Of a DNA stretch of 64,000 bases, positions 8,674-17,672 are shown piece by piece. A program made the position numbers and the translations under genes. The stretch lies in the NCBI RefSeq assembly GCF_014932895.1, contig NZ_JACYOF010000001.1:913938-977937 (forward strand), written 5' to 3'. The notes beneath the pieces were generated by a model. The model was not told the origin of the DNA, did no database searches, and worked only from the letters and a program-made list of their open reading frames with translations. Positions within the stretch are counted from its first letter, which is position 1; each line of letters begins with the position of its first letter. This DNA is from Bacillus thuringiensis (lineage in GTDB: Bacteria; Bacillota; Bacilli; Bacillales; Bacillaceae_G).

Positions 8674-9628
8674 AAGCTTTACTCTTCCGATATTCATCTA
8701 CACTATCCGTTACACTTTGTAATAAAGAATTTACATACTGCGGGTCAGATAATTTTTTATCTTCTTCAGGATTTGACATAAACCCAAGTTCTAATAGTAC
8801 ACCAGGAACTTTTGCCCAATTAAATCCAGAAAGGTCGTCCCTAAATTTAATACCATTTACTTTCACTTGATTGTTTTCTCTCATTTTATTTACTATCGTT
8901 TGAGAAATTTGAAGACTTTCAGCATAAATCTCTTTCGTATACGGGCTTCCTTCTGCTGGTGTCAATACAGCAAATCCACTTTGATTTGGATTTTCAGAAC
9001 CATCTGCATGAAGACGTAAAAATAAATTCGCCTTATGATCATTTGCGAATGTCGCACGTTCTTTATTGCTTATATCAACATCTTGTGATGTTCTCGTCAT
9101 TAATACTTGTATTCCCTTTGCTTCTAACTTTTCTTTTAATACGAAAGCCATTTCTAATACAAGAACAGCCTCTCTTTTTTTCGTCACAACACCAGTTGTA
9201 CCATCTGTCACTTTATATTTTTGCGTCGCTGCTCCTGGTCCAATCGGCTCTAAATTTAAATTCGCTTTTTGTTGATGCCCTGGATCAATAACGACAAGAA
9301 ACTTTTCTTGTTTTTCATTACTCTCTATTTTTTGTTCATTATTTTGTACTGGTTGTTCCGTTGGCTGCACTGGCGTAGCTTCCTCTTTCTTTTCCTCGGC
9401 CGGCACTTCCTCCTGCTTATGCTCCACTTGCTCATTCGTTTGAACTGCTTGCGGTTCTTCTTTCTTTTCTTGTTCTTCTTGTTGCTTTTCTACCGGCGGG
9501 TCTTCCTTGTTATCTTTGTTTTTTTCCTGCATAGAAGATGTTACTTCTTTTTTCGGCTCTTCTTGCGAACAACCTCCCATATATATTCCAATGAATGCAA
9601 TCATGCTCATTATTTTTATATACTTCAT
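8672..9628 (-). CDS. N-acetylmuramoyl-L-alanine amidase, lipoprotein (Amidase_3)
   Basis: This is a 318-aa secreted wall hydrolase. The N-terminus MKYIKIMSMIAFIGIYMGGC is a lipoprotein signal with the lipid-bearing Cys at about residue 20. Residues 21-105 are a hydrophilic Glu/Lys/Gln-rich tether. The Amidase_3 domain follows: VVIDPGHQ with the first zinc His, a KREAVLVLE segment carrying the metal-ligand Glu, LFLRLHADGS with the second His, and the closing LLELGFMSNPEEDKKL with the catalytic Glu. The fold cleaves the amide between MurNAc and L-Ala. The ATG at 9628 has a GGGAG site. It could act in growth or in spore cortex remodelling; the sequence does not say which. Confidence 0.92.
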   Translation of the reverse strand: MKYIKIMSMIAFIGIYMGGCSQEEPKKEVTSSMQEKNKDNKEDPPVEKQQEEQEKKEEPQAVQTNEQVEHKQEEVPAEEKKEEATPVQPTEQPVQNNEQKIESNEKQEKFLVVIDPGHQQKANLNLEPIGPGAATQKYKVTDGTTGVVTKKREAVLVLEMAFVLKEKLEAKGIQVLMTRTSQDVDISNKERATFANDHKANLFLRLHADGSENPNQSGFAVLTPAEGSPYTKEIYAESLQISQTIVNKMRENNQVKVNGIKFRDDLSGFNWAKVPGVLLELGFMSNPEEDKKLSDPQYVNSLLQSVTDSVDEYRKSKA

Positions 9629-9668
9629 GCTTTTCTCCCATCACTTTGCACCAGTCTCAAAGTTTTTC

Positions 9669-10013
9669 TTATAATTGTTTTATAATTTCATCCATATTTC
9701 CAATATGAACGGATTGCCACATTTCTGTACCACGCTCTGCAGTATAAACTAGATAAGCACCATCAGCCACGTTTACGAAAACCGGATCCCCCATATCTGT
9801 TTCATATCCAATCACAATCCATTCCTCTTTCCATTTTCCATTTTCTTCACTTATTAATGAATTTTTATATTTATCATATCGGTAACCGATTTGGCCTTTT
9901 TCTAATTCATTTTCGCTAAATACATATATTTCATAGGAACCTAGTTCGATATCTTGCTGTTTTGAAGTTTCGATTCGTTTCAGAAGTTCTGCGATTTTTA
10001 GTTGTTGTTTCAT
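9669..10013 (-). CDS. Uncharacterised protein, possibly SMI1/KNR4-like
   Basis: This is a 114-aa soluble protein with no signal or membrane segment. The middle (EEWIVIGYETDMGDPVFVNV, then YLVYTAERGTEMWQSVHIG) resembles the core of SMI1/KNR4 or SUKH-type proteins, which in bacteria include toxin immunity proteins and unassigned housekeeping proteins. The match is by eye only. It starts at ATG 10013 behind AAGGGA. No toxin gene is next to it, so an immunity role is not supported by context. Confidence 0.6.
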   Translation of the reverse strand: MKQQLKIAELLKRIETSKQQDIELGSYEIYVFSENELEKGQIGYRYDKYKNSLISEENGKWKEEWIVIGYETDMGDPVFVNVADGAYLVYTAERGTEMWQSVHIGNMDEIIKQL

Positions 10014-10099
10014 ACATCTATCCCTTCTATTTTTCTAAATTTTAACTAAATTGTTTATAAAATACAATATAGATTTTAAGAAAAAGATGACATCCTTAT

Positions 10100-10200
10100 A
10101 AATACGAACGATTTTCTAAATATATCTATCACAACTCGCAATATATCAACGATTCGACAGAAAATATCGATTGACCAGCGCAAAGTGACAATAATAAAAA
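10100..10200. repeat. Dispersed 3'-end repeat, copy A
   Basis: It contains ATATATCAACGATTCGACAG and ATATCGATTGACCAGC, similar to copies at 14480, 26765, 52970 and 61014. It directly abuts the ytpR terminator. It fills most of the gap upstream of ytpR's terminator, between two genes transcribed leftward. Confidence 0.65.
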
Positions 10201-10231
10201 GAGAGGCTGCCCAAAAGGACAACCTCTCTTT
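10196..10231 (-). terminator. Intrinsic terminator of ytpQ-ytpR
   Basis: The stem AAAGAGAGG / CCTCTCTTT lies just after the ytpR stop at 10242, with a T run on the minus strand. Confidence 0.85.
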
Positions 10232-10241
10232 CTTATATCAA

Positions 10242-10856
10242 TTAAAATTTGAACTCTTGTCCAACTTCAAAGCTATCTTCTAATACTAGAATACCTTTTT
10301 CTTGTGGAGCATCTGGAAGCTCTAATTCACGTGCTGAGCAAATCATTCCAGCAGAAGGAACTCCGCGAAGTTCAGCTGGTTTAATTAGCATACCACTTGG
10401 CATTACAGCGCCGATTTTTGCAACGACAACTTTTTGTCCTGCATCAACGTTCGGTGCACCACATACGATTTGTAATGTTTCTGTACCGATTTCTACTTTA
10501 CAAATATTTAACTTATCAGCATTTGGGTGCTTCTCTTTTTCAGCTACATAGCCTACAACAAATTTTGGAGAAAGATCTGCTTCTACTGTTTCTTCAAAGC
10601 CGTTCTTCGCTATAATTTCGTTAATTTTCTCTACAAGTTCTTTCGTTAGTGTAAGGTTACCTGTTTCTTTTACTTCTAAGTAAGAAGATGCATTAAAGAT
10701 GTTGAATCCTGCTGTTGCATTGCTTTCACGATCGTATACACGTGCAACATCTCCTTTACGATCAAAAGTACGGTTCTCTAAAGTAATATCCTGTAAGGCA
10801 ACAATTAAAGTGTCACCAATTCCTTCAAGGTTGTAAAAAACGTTCACTTCGTTCAT
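10242..10856 (-). CDS. ytpR: YtpR, tRNA-binding-domain protein
   Basis: The 204-aa protein has an N-terminal DUF4479 domain (about residues 1-90) and a C-terminal EMAP/PheT-like tRNA-binding OB fold. The latter shows [24 protein letters not shown] and [15 protein letters not shown], the same signature as the N-terminus of PheRS beta. It presumably binds tRNA or another structured RNA; no enzyme activity is evident. Its ATG overlaps the ytpQ stop as ATGA, so it is coupled to ytpQ in a two-gene operon ending at the terminator at 10196. Confidence 0.92.
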   Translation of the reverse strand: MNEVNVFYNLEGIGDTLIVALQDITLENRTFDRKGDVARVYDRESNATAGFNIFNASSYLEVKETGNLTLTKELVEKINEIIAKNGFEETVEADLSPKFVVGYVAEKEKHPNADKLNICKVEIGTETLQIVCGAPNVDAGQKVVVAKIGAVMPSGMLIKPAELRGVPSAGMICSARELELPDAPQEKGILVLEDSFEVGQEFKF

Positions 10857-11665
10857 CCTTTCTCTTTTCCATCTGTCTTCTTCCGATTCTTCGCTAAAAT
10901 AAAGATTGGTTCAAAGTCCCCATCTTCATATACGAATGAAAGTGATGTAATCGGAACATGCCCTTCGGCAAAAAATTTCATTGTCATTTGTGCAATAATA
11001 TCATAACCGATTTCGTTGACGATATCAGCAATAATTAATACATCTTGATGAGGAACAGCAACAACCATATCACCAGAAATCTTTTCACGCATCGATTGTA
11101 GTAACGATTCGTTTAAAATACGAGTCGCATCATACCCATCATTTGTGTTTAAAAAGTAGAATGTGTTACCTGCTACTGTATCTTGTTTAAATTCATAACC
11201 TAATGATCGAGCATTAAATAATGCCATTTCACGTACTTGTTGCTCTGTAAGCTCTAACTTTTGTAATAGACGCTCATCAATGAGTCGATACGTTTTATTC
11301 GAATCTAGCGCATAGTAAATACGTGTTTCCGCCGTATGATCCGTCATAATAAACGGATTTCCTTCTTCTGCTTGTTTCGGGAAAGAAGTAGAGCGAATAA
11401 CAGGTAAAATTTTCGCCTCGCTATTTTCTTCTTTATGCATTGCAATTAGCGCTTCTTGTACGTAATAAGCAACTTCTTCAATCGCCTTTTCTTTGTTCAC
11501 TTCCCATTTTGCAACAACTCCCGGAAGCGATACGTTAATACCTTTTTTCGATTCTTTCTGTTCAATACGTAGAACTTCTTTCTCGCTATCATAATGAAAG
11601 TCCCATTCTGGGCGAGATAATTTCTTTATTAACTCATCTTTCATCTTTTTACTTGTCATCTTCAT
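10853..11665 (-). CDS. ytpQ: YtpQ, DUF1444 protein
   Basis: This 270-aa cytoplasmic protein is homologous to B. subtilis YtpQ (DUF1444). It has an alternating charged N-terminal half ([20 protein letters not shown]), then a conserved core around [20 protein letters not shown] and a C-terminal strand-rich part ending [20 protein letters not shown]. No catalytic motif is recognisable. It is conserved in order with ytpP and ytpR across bacilli, which is the only hint of shared function. The ATG at 11665 follows GGGAGG. Confidence 0.9.
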   Translation of the reverse strand: MKMTSKKMKDELIKKLSRPEWDFHYDSEKEVLRIEQKESKKGINVSLPGVVAKWEVNKEKAIEEVAYYVQEALIAMHKEENSEAKILPVIRSTSFPKQAEEGNPFIMTDHTAETRIYYALDSNKTYRLIDERLLQKLELTEQQVREMALFNARSLGYEFKQDTVAGNTFYFLNTNDGYDATRILNESLLQSMREKISGDMVVAVPHQDVLIIADIVNEIGYDIIAQMTMKFFAEGHVPITSLSFVYEDGDFEPIFILAKNRKKTDGKEKG

Positions 11666-11683
11666 CTCTTTTTCCTCCCTTCC

Positions 11684-11717
11684 AAAAAAATAACCTCCCC
11701 CGCGAAGGTAGAGGTTG
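11684..11717 (-). terminator. Intrinsic terminator of ytpP
   Basis: On the minus strand AACCTC pairs with GAGGTT across a C/G-rich loop, followed by a run of seven T. It separates ytpP from ytpQ-ytpR. Confidence 0.75.
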
Positions 11718-11743
11718 TTTTACAATTCAATTGGCAAATTGCC

Positions 11744-12058
11744 TTATTTTAAACCTTCAATGAACTCTTCGATTTGTTCTTGTGTTTTACGATCTTTGTT
11801 TACATAGCGACCTGTTTCTTCACCTTTATTGTACGCTACAAAGCTCGGAATGCCAAATACGTCTAATTTTACGCATAGATCAATAAACTCATCACGATCT
11901 ACATAGTAAAATGAGAAATCACTATATTTCTCTTCTACTTCTGGCATAAATGGATCAACGAAACGGCAGTCTGGGCACCATTCTGCTGAGAACATAAAGA
12001 CTACATTCTCTTCATTTTTTAATTCTTGGAATTGCTCCATGCTTTCTAATGATTTCAT
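11744..12058 (-). CDS. ytpP: Thioredoxin-family protein YtpP
   Basis: The 104-aa protein is a single thioredoxin fold. The redox motif is SAEWCPDCRF near residue 27-36, a CPDC active site in place of the CGPC of classic thioredoxin, and the cis-proline loop is present as VFGIPSFVAY. It is cytoplasmic, with no signal peptide. Proteins of this type in Firmicutes reduce disulfides or bacillithiol adducts on selected partners; the partner here is unknown. The ATG at 12058 has a GAGGAGG site. Confidence 0.9.
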   Translation of the reverse strand: MKSLESMEQFQELKNEENVVFMFSAEWCPDCRFVDPFMPEVEEKYSDFSFYYVDRDEFIDLCVKLDVFGIPSFVAYNKGEETGRYVNKDRKTQEQIEEFIEGLK

Positions 12059-12141
12059 CTATATTTCCTCCTCTAACGAGTGCATTTTTTCATGTTATAA
12101 TCTTTCTTTTATACTACCATACATCGCGCACCGTGCAAGGT

Positions 12142-12651
12142 TTATGCTTGCTTTTCATCATACTTATATTGCCCAACTAACAACTTAACAACGTGTACAA
12201 ATAATTCCGTTCGGTCGACATAATCATTTGTAAAGATACCGATAGCACCTTCGTGGCTACGAATATCTTTTCGCTGCACAAACTCTTCCATCACTTCACT
12301 TAACTCTTTACCCTTTTCAAGTGGTGTTAAAAAGTCATCTGGTAATTTAATACGAGCTCCTCCTGCAACAAATATTTTACCTTCACTTGTCGCTAAAGCC
12401 CCCCAGTTACACATAAATAAACCGTGCGTTGTTTTCATTACGCCGCCTTCTAGCCCAATACCAATTTGAGCTTCTCCTTCTTTTAATGCCTGCTTCGCTC
12501 TATTTACTGCTCCTTGCATCGTCTCTTCATCTGAAAACGGCTGGTTTGCTACTCCTGAAGGAACAGAAAGAGACGTAATTTCGACCTCTTTCCAAACCTT
12601 CTCCACAGCTCCAACCTTCGTTTTATTCTTCGATCCAACTACTACCTTCAT
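12142..12651 (-). CDS. DUF84 family NTPase (inosine/xanthosine triphosphatase type)
   Basis: The 169-aa protein matches the DUF84/YjjX family, which hydrolyses non-canonical purine triphosphates such as ITP and XTP. Seen are the N-terminal VVVGSKNKTKVGAV phosphate-binding segment, the SDEETMQGAVNRAKQAL helix, GIGLEGGV in the centre and the RSHEGAIGIFTND region near the end. ATG at 12651 is chosen because AGAGGTG lies six bases before it. A GTG at 12660 would overlap that ribosome site. Confidence 0.85.
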   Translation of the reverse strand: MKVVVGSKNKTKVGAVEKVWKEVEITSLSVPSGVANQPFSDEETMQGAVNRAKQALKEGEAQIGIGLEGGVMKTTHGLFMCNWGALATSEGKIFVAGGARIKLPDDFLTPLEKGKELSEVMEEFVQRKDIRSHEGAIGIFTNDYVDRTELFVHVVKLLVGQYKYDEKQA

Positions 12652-12716
12652 TTCGTTCACCTCTATAAAAGTTCATCATTTCGCCCTACTTAAATTAAGC
12701 ACTACCACATATCACC

Positions 12717-12894
12717 GGGTCATCTCTTCAACCTAAAAAAGAAAGGTTTTTCTCACAACATTGCCGACCTCGAACACAAAAACAGCCTTCCTCTCTCTTC
12801 ATACTCGGGGTCTTAATACATCATTCGAACACCAATTAGGCACTGACCGCACCCACACATGGATGGGTCATCTCTCCTACCTAAAAAAAGAAAG
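12717..12894. repeat. Two imperfect direct repeats upstream of the ytoP terminator
   Basis: GGGTCATCTCTTCAACCTAA followed by A/G-rich sequence at 12717-12745 recurs with few changes at 12865-12894. The rightmost copy merges into the ytoP terminator, so this looks like a duplicated and decayed 3' end. Nothing else is recognisable in 12661-12882. Confidence 0.6.
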
Positions 12895-12912
12895 AGCTTT
12901 TAGCCCTTTCTT
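12883..12912 (-). terminator. Intrinsic terminator of ytoP
   Basis: On the minus strand GAAAGGGCTAAAAGCTCTTTC is followed by a run of T residues, directly after the ytoP stop. Confidence 0.85.
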
Positions 12913-13986
12913 CTACGCGTTATTCTTAATTGTCTCTAACGTCGTTTTGTCCGTTGCTCTTACAAGCTTCGTAATGAGCTCTTTCGCTGCTGCATAATCA
13001 TCAACATGTAAAATAGAAGCATGTGTATGAATATAGCGCGCGCAAACACCAATTACTGCTGATGGGATACCAGAGTTGCTTGTATGTACACGGCCGGCAT
13101 CTGTACCACCTTGTGAAATAAAGTATTGGTACGGAATGTTATGTGTTTCTGCTGTATCTAAAATGAATTCGCGCATTCCTCTATGTGTTACCATTGTGCG
13201 ATCATAAATACGAAGAAGAGCACCTTTTCCTAATTGACCGAACTGCGTTTTATCACCAGATGCATCGTTTGCTGGGCTTGCATCCAGCGCATAGAAAATG
13301 TCTGGTTGGATCATATTTGCAGCTGTTTGCGCTCCGCGAAGCCCTACTTCTTCTTGGACAGTCGCACCAGAGTATAATGTGTTTGGTAGTGTTTCATCTT
13401 TTAATTCTTTTAATAACTCGATTGCAAGGCCACATCCGTAACGGTTGTCCCAAGCTTTCGCCATAATTTTCTTTTCGTTTGCCATCGGCGTGAATGGACA
13501 GATTGGTACGATTTGTTGTCCTGGTTTTACACCAATTTCAATCGCATCTTCATAGCTATCTGCACCTATATCAATTAACATGTTTTTTATATCCATCGGT
13601 TTTGCACGTTGCGCATCACTTAATAAATGAGGAGGAATAGATCCAACAACCCCAACAACAGGACCGTTCTTCGTCATAACTTGTACGCGCTGCGCTAATA
13701 GTACTTGGCTCCACCAGCCGCCTAACGTTTGAAAACGAAGCATTCCGTTTTTCGTAATTTGCGTAACCATGAAACCTACTTCATCCATATGACCTGCTAC
13801 AAGAACACGTGGGCCAGTTTCGTCCCCTTTTTTCAAGCCAAATACGCTACCTAAACCGTCTTGTACAATTTCATCAGCATATTTGCTTAATTCTTGTTTC
13901 ATAAAACGGCGTACATCATGTTCAAAACCTGACGCACCTTGTAATTCTGTTAACGTACGAAATAATTGTAATGTCTCTTTATTCAC
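12913..13986 (-). CDS. ytoP: M42 family aminopeptidase YtoP
   Basis: This is a cytoplasmic metallo-aminopeptidase/deblocking peptidase of the M42 (glutamyl aminopeptidase, FrvX) family. Metal ligands and catalytic motifs are visible: [10 protein letters not shown] near residue 66, AWDNRYGCG near 177, the catalytic [11 protein letters not shown] near 207, and DASPAND and ISQGGTDAG toward the C-terminus. GTG at 13986 gives 357 aa, the length of the B. subtilis protein, with GAAGGGG five bases upstream. A TTG at 14004 would include that ribosome site inside the gene and is less likely. Confidence 0.93.
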   Translation of the reverse strand: MNKETLQLFRTLTELQGASGFEHDVRRFMKQELSKYADEIVQDGLGSVFGLKKGDETGPRVLVAGHMDEVGFMVTQITKNGMLRFQTLGGWWSQVLLAQRVQVMTKNGPVVGVVGSIPPHLLSDAQRAKPMDIKNMLIDIGADSYEDAIEIGVKPGQQIVPICPFTPMANEKKIMAKAWDNRYGCGLAIELLKELKDETLPNTLYSGATVQEEVGLRGAQTAANMIQPDIFYALDASPANDASGDKTQFGQLGKGALLRIYDRTMVTHRGMREFILDTAETHNIPYQYFISQGGTDAGRVHTSNSGIPSAVIGVCARYIHTHASILHVDDYAAAKELITKLVRATDKTTLETIKNNA

Positions 13987-14134
13987 GAAGTCCCCTTCTT
14001 TCAAACCTTAGTAGAATACCTCTTTTATTGTAACGAAATTTTCGAAATGTTTCTAGTTTCTTCTTTTTTAGCTGTATTTGCTTTATAATTATTATCGGTA
14101 CACTATTTTTATTTTATAGAATTGAGGTGAATAT

Positions 14135-14446
14135 ATGAGCTGGAAAGGTTTAGTAGCAGGTCTTGGCGTTGGATTCGCAGCTGGTTATTTCGTTGCAAAC
14201 AAAGTACAAGAACAATCCCATATTTCTTCAGAAAAAGCATTGAAAATGGTGAAACAAGCATTAAGTCATAAAGGTGAAATTACTGGCTCTTGGGTACATA
14301 TGGTTCCAGAGACATTTGAAAAATATGATGTTGCGTATGAAGTTTATCGCGGCGGTCTTACAACAATGTTAGATGATATACAAGAACGATTCGAATTTTT
14401 AGTTGATGCTAAAACAGGTACTGTTTTAGAGGTTATAGCAGCTTAA
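14135..14446 (+). CDS. ytzB: YtzB, PepSY-domain small protein
   Basis: The 103-aa protein has one N-terminal hydrophobic, Gly/Ala-rich segment (GLVAGLGVGFAAGYFVAN) that may act as a membrane anchor, then a PepSY-like domain (SSEKALKMVKQALSHKGEI ... VYRGGLTTMLDDIQERFEFLVDAKTGTVLEV). PepSY domains often inhibit proteases; no such role is shown here. It is divergent from ytoP and starts at an ATG behind GAGGTG. The position matches ytzB of B. subtilis. Confidence 0.9.
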   Translation: MSWKGLVAGLGVGFAAGYFVANKVQEQSHISSEKALKMVKQALSHKGEITGSWVHMVPETFEKYDVAYEVYRGGLTTMLDDIQERFEFLVDAKTGTVLEVIAA

Positions 14447-14447
14447 C

Positions 14448-14480
14448 AAGAGGTTTCCCATTAGGTGAACCTCTTTTTTT
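14448..14480 (+). terminator. Intrinsic terminator of ytzB
   Basis: The stem AAGAGGTT / AACCTCTT is followed by T7 right after the ytzB stop. Confidence 0.85.
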
Positions 14481-14518
14481 GAAAAATCGATTTACCAACA
14501 AAAGCTGACAATAAAAAG
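14480..14518. repeat. Dispersed 3'-end repeat, short copy B
   Basis: AAAATCGATTTACCAACAAAAGCTGACAATA-like sequence lies exactly between the ytzB and ytnP terminators. It corresponds to the right end of copies A and C. Confidence 0.6.
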
Positions 14519-14561
14519 AGGAGGCTGTTCCAACAAACATTTTGGACAACCTCCTCTTTTT
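14513..14561 (-). terminator. Intrinsic terminator of ytnP
   Basis: The stem AAAAAGAGGAGG / CCTCCTCTTTTT directly follows the ytnP stop on the minus strand. Confidence 0.85.
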
Positions 14562-15414
14562 AAGCTTCTATACTTGTTTTTCTCTCTATCTTTTCTACGA
14601 TATGTCCTTCCTCATTCCACTTCACTGCACGATAATATGAGTCATGATAAAACGAAAACCACGCATCGTTTTCAGCGCCATATTTCATCCACTTTTGCTT
14701 ATTTTCAATCGATGTCATCGGATAATCATCATAGGCCATTACCCATAATACATTTTGATGCGCATGTGTTGGTAAAATATCCGCTAAATGAAGCATCGTT
14801 TCACCTTTACTTTCAAGAATGATAACCGCATGTCCATCACTATGGCCACCCGTATGCGCCATTTTGATTTCATCCGTAATTTCTATTTCTTGCTGGAAGG
14901 TAACAACTTGATCAACAATCGGCTCCCAATTTTCTTTCCAATATGTATTACGTGATCTAATATTTGGGCTCCTCATTTCATTCCACTCTGTTTCACTTAC
15001 GTAAATTTTCGCATTCGGAAACGCTGGTACAAGGTGATCACCTTCCCATTTTGTTAAACCAGATGCATGATCAAAATGAAGGTGCGTCATTAAGACGTAA
15101 TGAATATCTTCTGGCCTTAACCCTAGCTTTTCTAAAGATTCATCAACTGATGATTCTTCCGTTACACCTTGATTTCGTTTCATCTTCTCATTTAACTTAC
15201 CGTTCCCTATTCCAGAATCAATAAGCATGTTTCCTTCTTTCGTTTGCAAAAGTAATGGATCCGTTCGTAAATAAATATGATTTGTATCGTTATGTTTATA
15301 TTTCCGTGACCATAGTACTTTCGGTACAACACCAAACATTGCACCACCATCTAAATGTGTGTTTCCACCTTTTAGCCACGTCACTTTTATATCTCCAATT
15401 TGTAATTCTTCCAT
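14560..15414 (-). CDS. ytnP: Metallo-beta-lactamase-fold lactonase YtnP
   Basis: This 284-aa protein of the AHL-lactonase branch of the metallo-beta-lactamase superfamily is orthologous by position to B. subtilis YtnP, a quorum-quenching lactonase active on N-acyl-homoserine lactones. The dinuclear zinc motif is intact: [11 protein letters not shown]-like sequence ([11 protein letters not shown], near residue 115), a distal [11 protein letters not shown] and the ADILPTHAH segment with the bridging Asp. There is no signal peptide, so it is cytoplasmic. The ATG at 15414 lies behind GAGGGGGG. The natural substrate is inferred only from the family. Confidence 0.9.
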   Translation of the reverse strand: MEELQIGDIKVTWLKGGNTHLDGGAMFGVVPKVLWSRKYKHNDTNHIYLRTDPLLLQTKEGNMLIDSGIGNGKLNEKMKRNQGVTEESSVDESLEKLGLRPEDIHYVLMTHLHFDHASGLTKWEGDHLVPAFPNAKIYVSETEWNEMRSPNIRSRNTYWKENWEPIVDQVVTFQQEIEITDEIKMAHTGGHSDGHAVIILESKGETMLHLADILPTHAHQNVLWVMAYDDYPMTSIENKQKWMKYGAENDAWFSFYHDSYYRAVKWNEEGHIVEKIERKTSIEA

Positions 15415-15468
15415 AACAATTCCCCCCTCTCACTAATTTTAACATAAAATTCTGATTATTTTAGCCAT

Positions 15469-16161
<693 letters not shown>

Positions 16162-16366
16162 CTATTTTTAAAGGAATGATTCCTTCTTTCTGTTTTAGTC
16201 AATCTACCAAACAAAAAACCAAGTACGTACGAGCACTCGGTCCGTTTCTTTCAAGTATAAGATGTACCATTTTGATAAAAACTACATACAGCATTAAACA
16301 TTCCATGACGAAACATCTTTTTCTCTTACATTTGAAGAGAAAAACAATCGAAAGGATGATCCGTTC

Positions 16367-16645
16367 ATGCCAATTAATCAACAACATCAATTAGAAGTGC
16401 TGAAAGATATTTTAGTCAATCACCAAAGTGATTGCTGCGGGACGGTTTCTGAATGCGAGCAATTAGAGCGCCTCATTCAATCGTTACTCGCAAACGATAA
16501 TATAAGTAGTGACGCTAAAGCAATGCTAAACGATGTATATTCTTATAGTCAATCGGGTAAATCTTCCTCTAATTTGGACAACCATATTTCCAATAATCAA
16601 GAACAACTTACTCAGTGGATTGCTGGAATGGACAATTTTTCTTAA
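16367..16645 (+). CDS. ytzH: YtzH-like protein
   Basis: A 92-aa soluble protein of the YtzH family, with no known function. It has a helical N-terminal part (QHQLEVLKDILVNHQSDCCGT) with an adjacent Cys pair and an EQLERLIQSLLAN helix, then a Ser/Asn-rich stretch and an EQLTQWIAGMDNF end. It starts at an ATG behind GAAAGGA. It is convergent with ytmP, whose stop is only four bases beyond its own, so the two 3' ends nearly touch without an obvious terminator between them. Confidence 0.85.
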   Translation: MPINQQHQLEVLKDILVNHQSDCCGTVSECEQLERLIQSLLANDNISSDAKAMLNDVYSYSQSGKSSSNLDNHISNNQEQLTQWIAGMDNFS

Positions 16646-16648
16646 GTA

Positions 16649-17446
16649 TTATTCTGATGCAAGTAGTTGCTGTAAATATTGATGCCAATATTCAGCTTCT
16701 GCTTGCTGTTTTTTTGTTGTGTGCCATTGAATAGATAAAATCGTTTGTGCTATTACATACCATCTCATACGCCTAAGCAATGATTCATCCATTTCAATAT
16801 CATAATATCCGATCCATTCACTCCATTCATGACGCGGAATGTACCAGTATAATAACATACCAAGGTCTAGAGCTGGGTCAGCAATCACAGCTCCATCCCA
16901 ATCAATTAAAAACAACTCATCTTCATCCGACAATATCCAGTTGTTATGATTTACATCACAGTGGCATACAACGAATTCATTATATTCAATATCTTTTAAC
17001 GAATCCGTTAAATATTGAAGGCCTTGCTGAATTGTTTCATCAATCCTTATATCTCCTCTTAAAACAAGTTGCAGTTGCTGTAAGAGCTCTTGTGCATGAA
17101 GCGGTTGCTTCCCAAGTCTTTGAATCATCTGCACAAGTGCTTTAGAGGAGTGTATTTTTTTCAAAAGTTTCGCAACACGTTCTAGTTTCATATCCTCTGG
17201 CTCAAGCTTCTGTCCCGGAAGCCATTTTTGAGCAGAAATTACATCACCATTCGTTACCCTTCTTGTCCAAAGTAATTTTGGAACAATTCCTTCTGCTGAC
17301 AATACCGCTAAAAAGGGCGATGTATTCCGCTTTAAAAATAACTTCTGTTGTCCGTTTTGCGCAATATATGCATCGCCCGTTACTCCACCAGCCGGTACAA
17401 GACTCCACTCTTTTCCTAATAATTGTTCCAACCATTCCATATTCAT
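16649..17446 (-). CDS. ytmP: Aminoglycoside/choline-kinase-like phosphotransferase YtmP
   Basis: This 265-aa protein kinase-fold small-molecule phosphotransferase has the Brenner catalytic loop HCDVNHNNWIL near residue 165 (catalytic Asp and Asn) and the metal-binding IDWDGAVIADPALDLG near 185. The N-terminal lobe (VPAGGVTGDAYIA, KLFLKRNTSPF) carries the lysine expected to hold ATP. The natural substrate is unknown. Two in-frame ATGs (17446 and 17440) are possible behind a weak GGG-containing ribosome site. Confidence 0.88.
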   Translation of the reverse strand: MNMEWLEQLLGKEWSLVPAGGVTGDAYIAQNGQQKLFLKRNTSPFLAVLSAEGIVPKLLWTRRVTNGDVISAQKWLPGQKLEPEDMKLERVAKLLKKIHSSKALVQMIQRLGKQPLHAQELLQQLQLVLRGDIRIDETIQQGLQYLTDSLKDIEYNEFVVCHCDVNHNNWILSDEDELFLIDWDGAVIADPALDLGMLLYWYIPRHEWSEWIGYYDIEMDESLLRRMRWYVIAQTILSIQWHTTKKQQAEAEYWHQYLQQLLASE

Positions 17447-17672
17447 TACCCGTTAACAAATCCTTATCTTTTATAGTTATGAAAAGAAAACCGCAACATC
17501 TCTACACATGTTGTGGATTCATATATATTACTGTAAATGAAAAGAAAACTTGACCTAAGCCAAAAATCCTCTATTTTATTTTACAAAACCACTCATAGAA
17601 TGACAACTTCTCAAAATAGTCACCTTTGTCAATTCTACATTTATTACATTCTCATCGTCAAGTAGCGATTTG

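Noticed and set aside
9669-10013. SMI1/KNR4-like ORF considered as an immunity gene of a contact toxin
   Set aside because: No secreted toxin, LXG protein or polymorphic toxin remains adjacent, so only a weak family resemblance is reported.
13984-14004. Upstream TTG start of ytoP
   Set aside because: The ribosome site AAGGGG would lie inside the gene. GTG at 13986 gives the usual family length.
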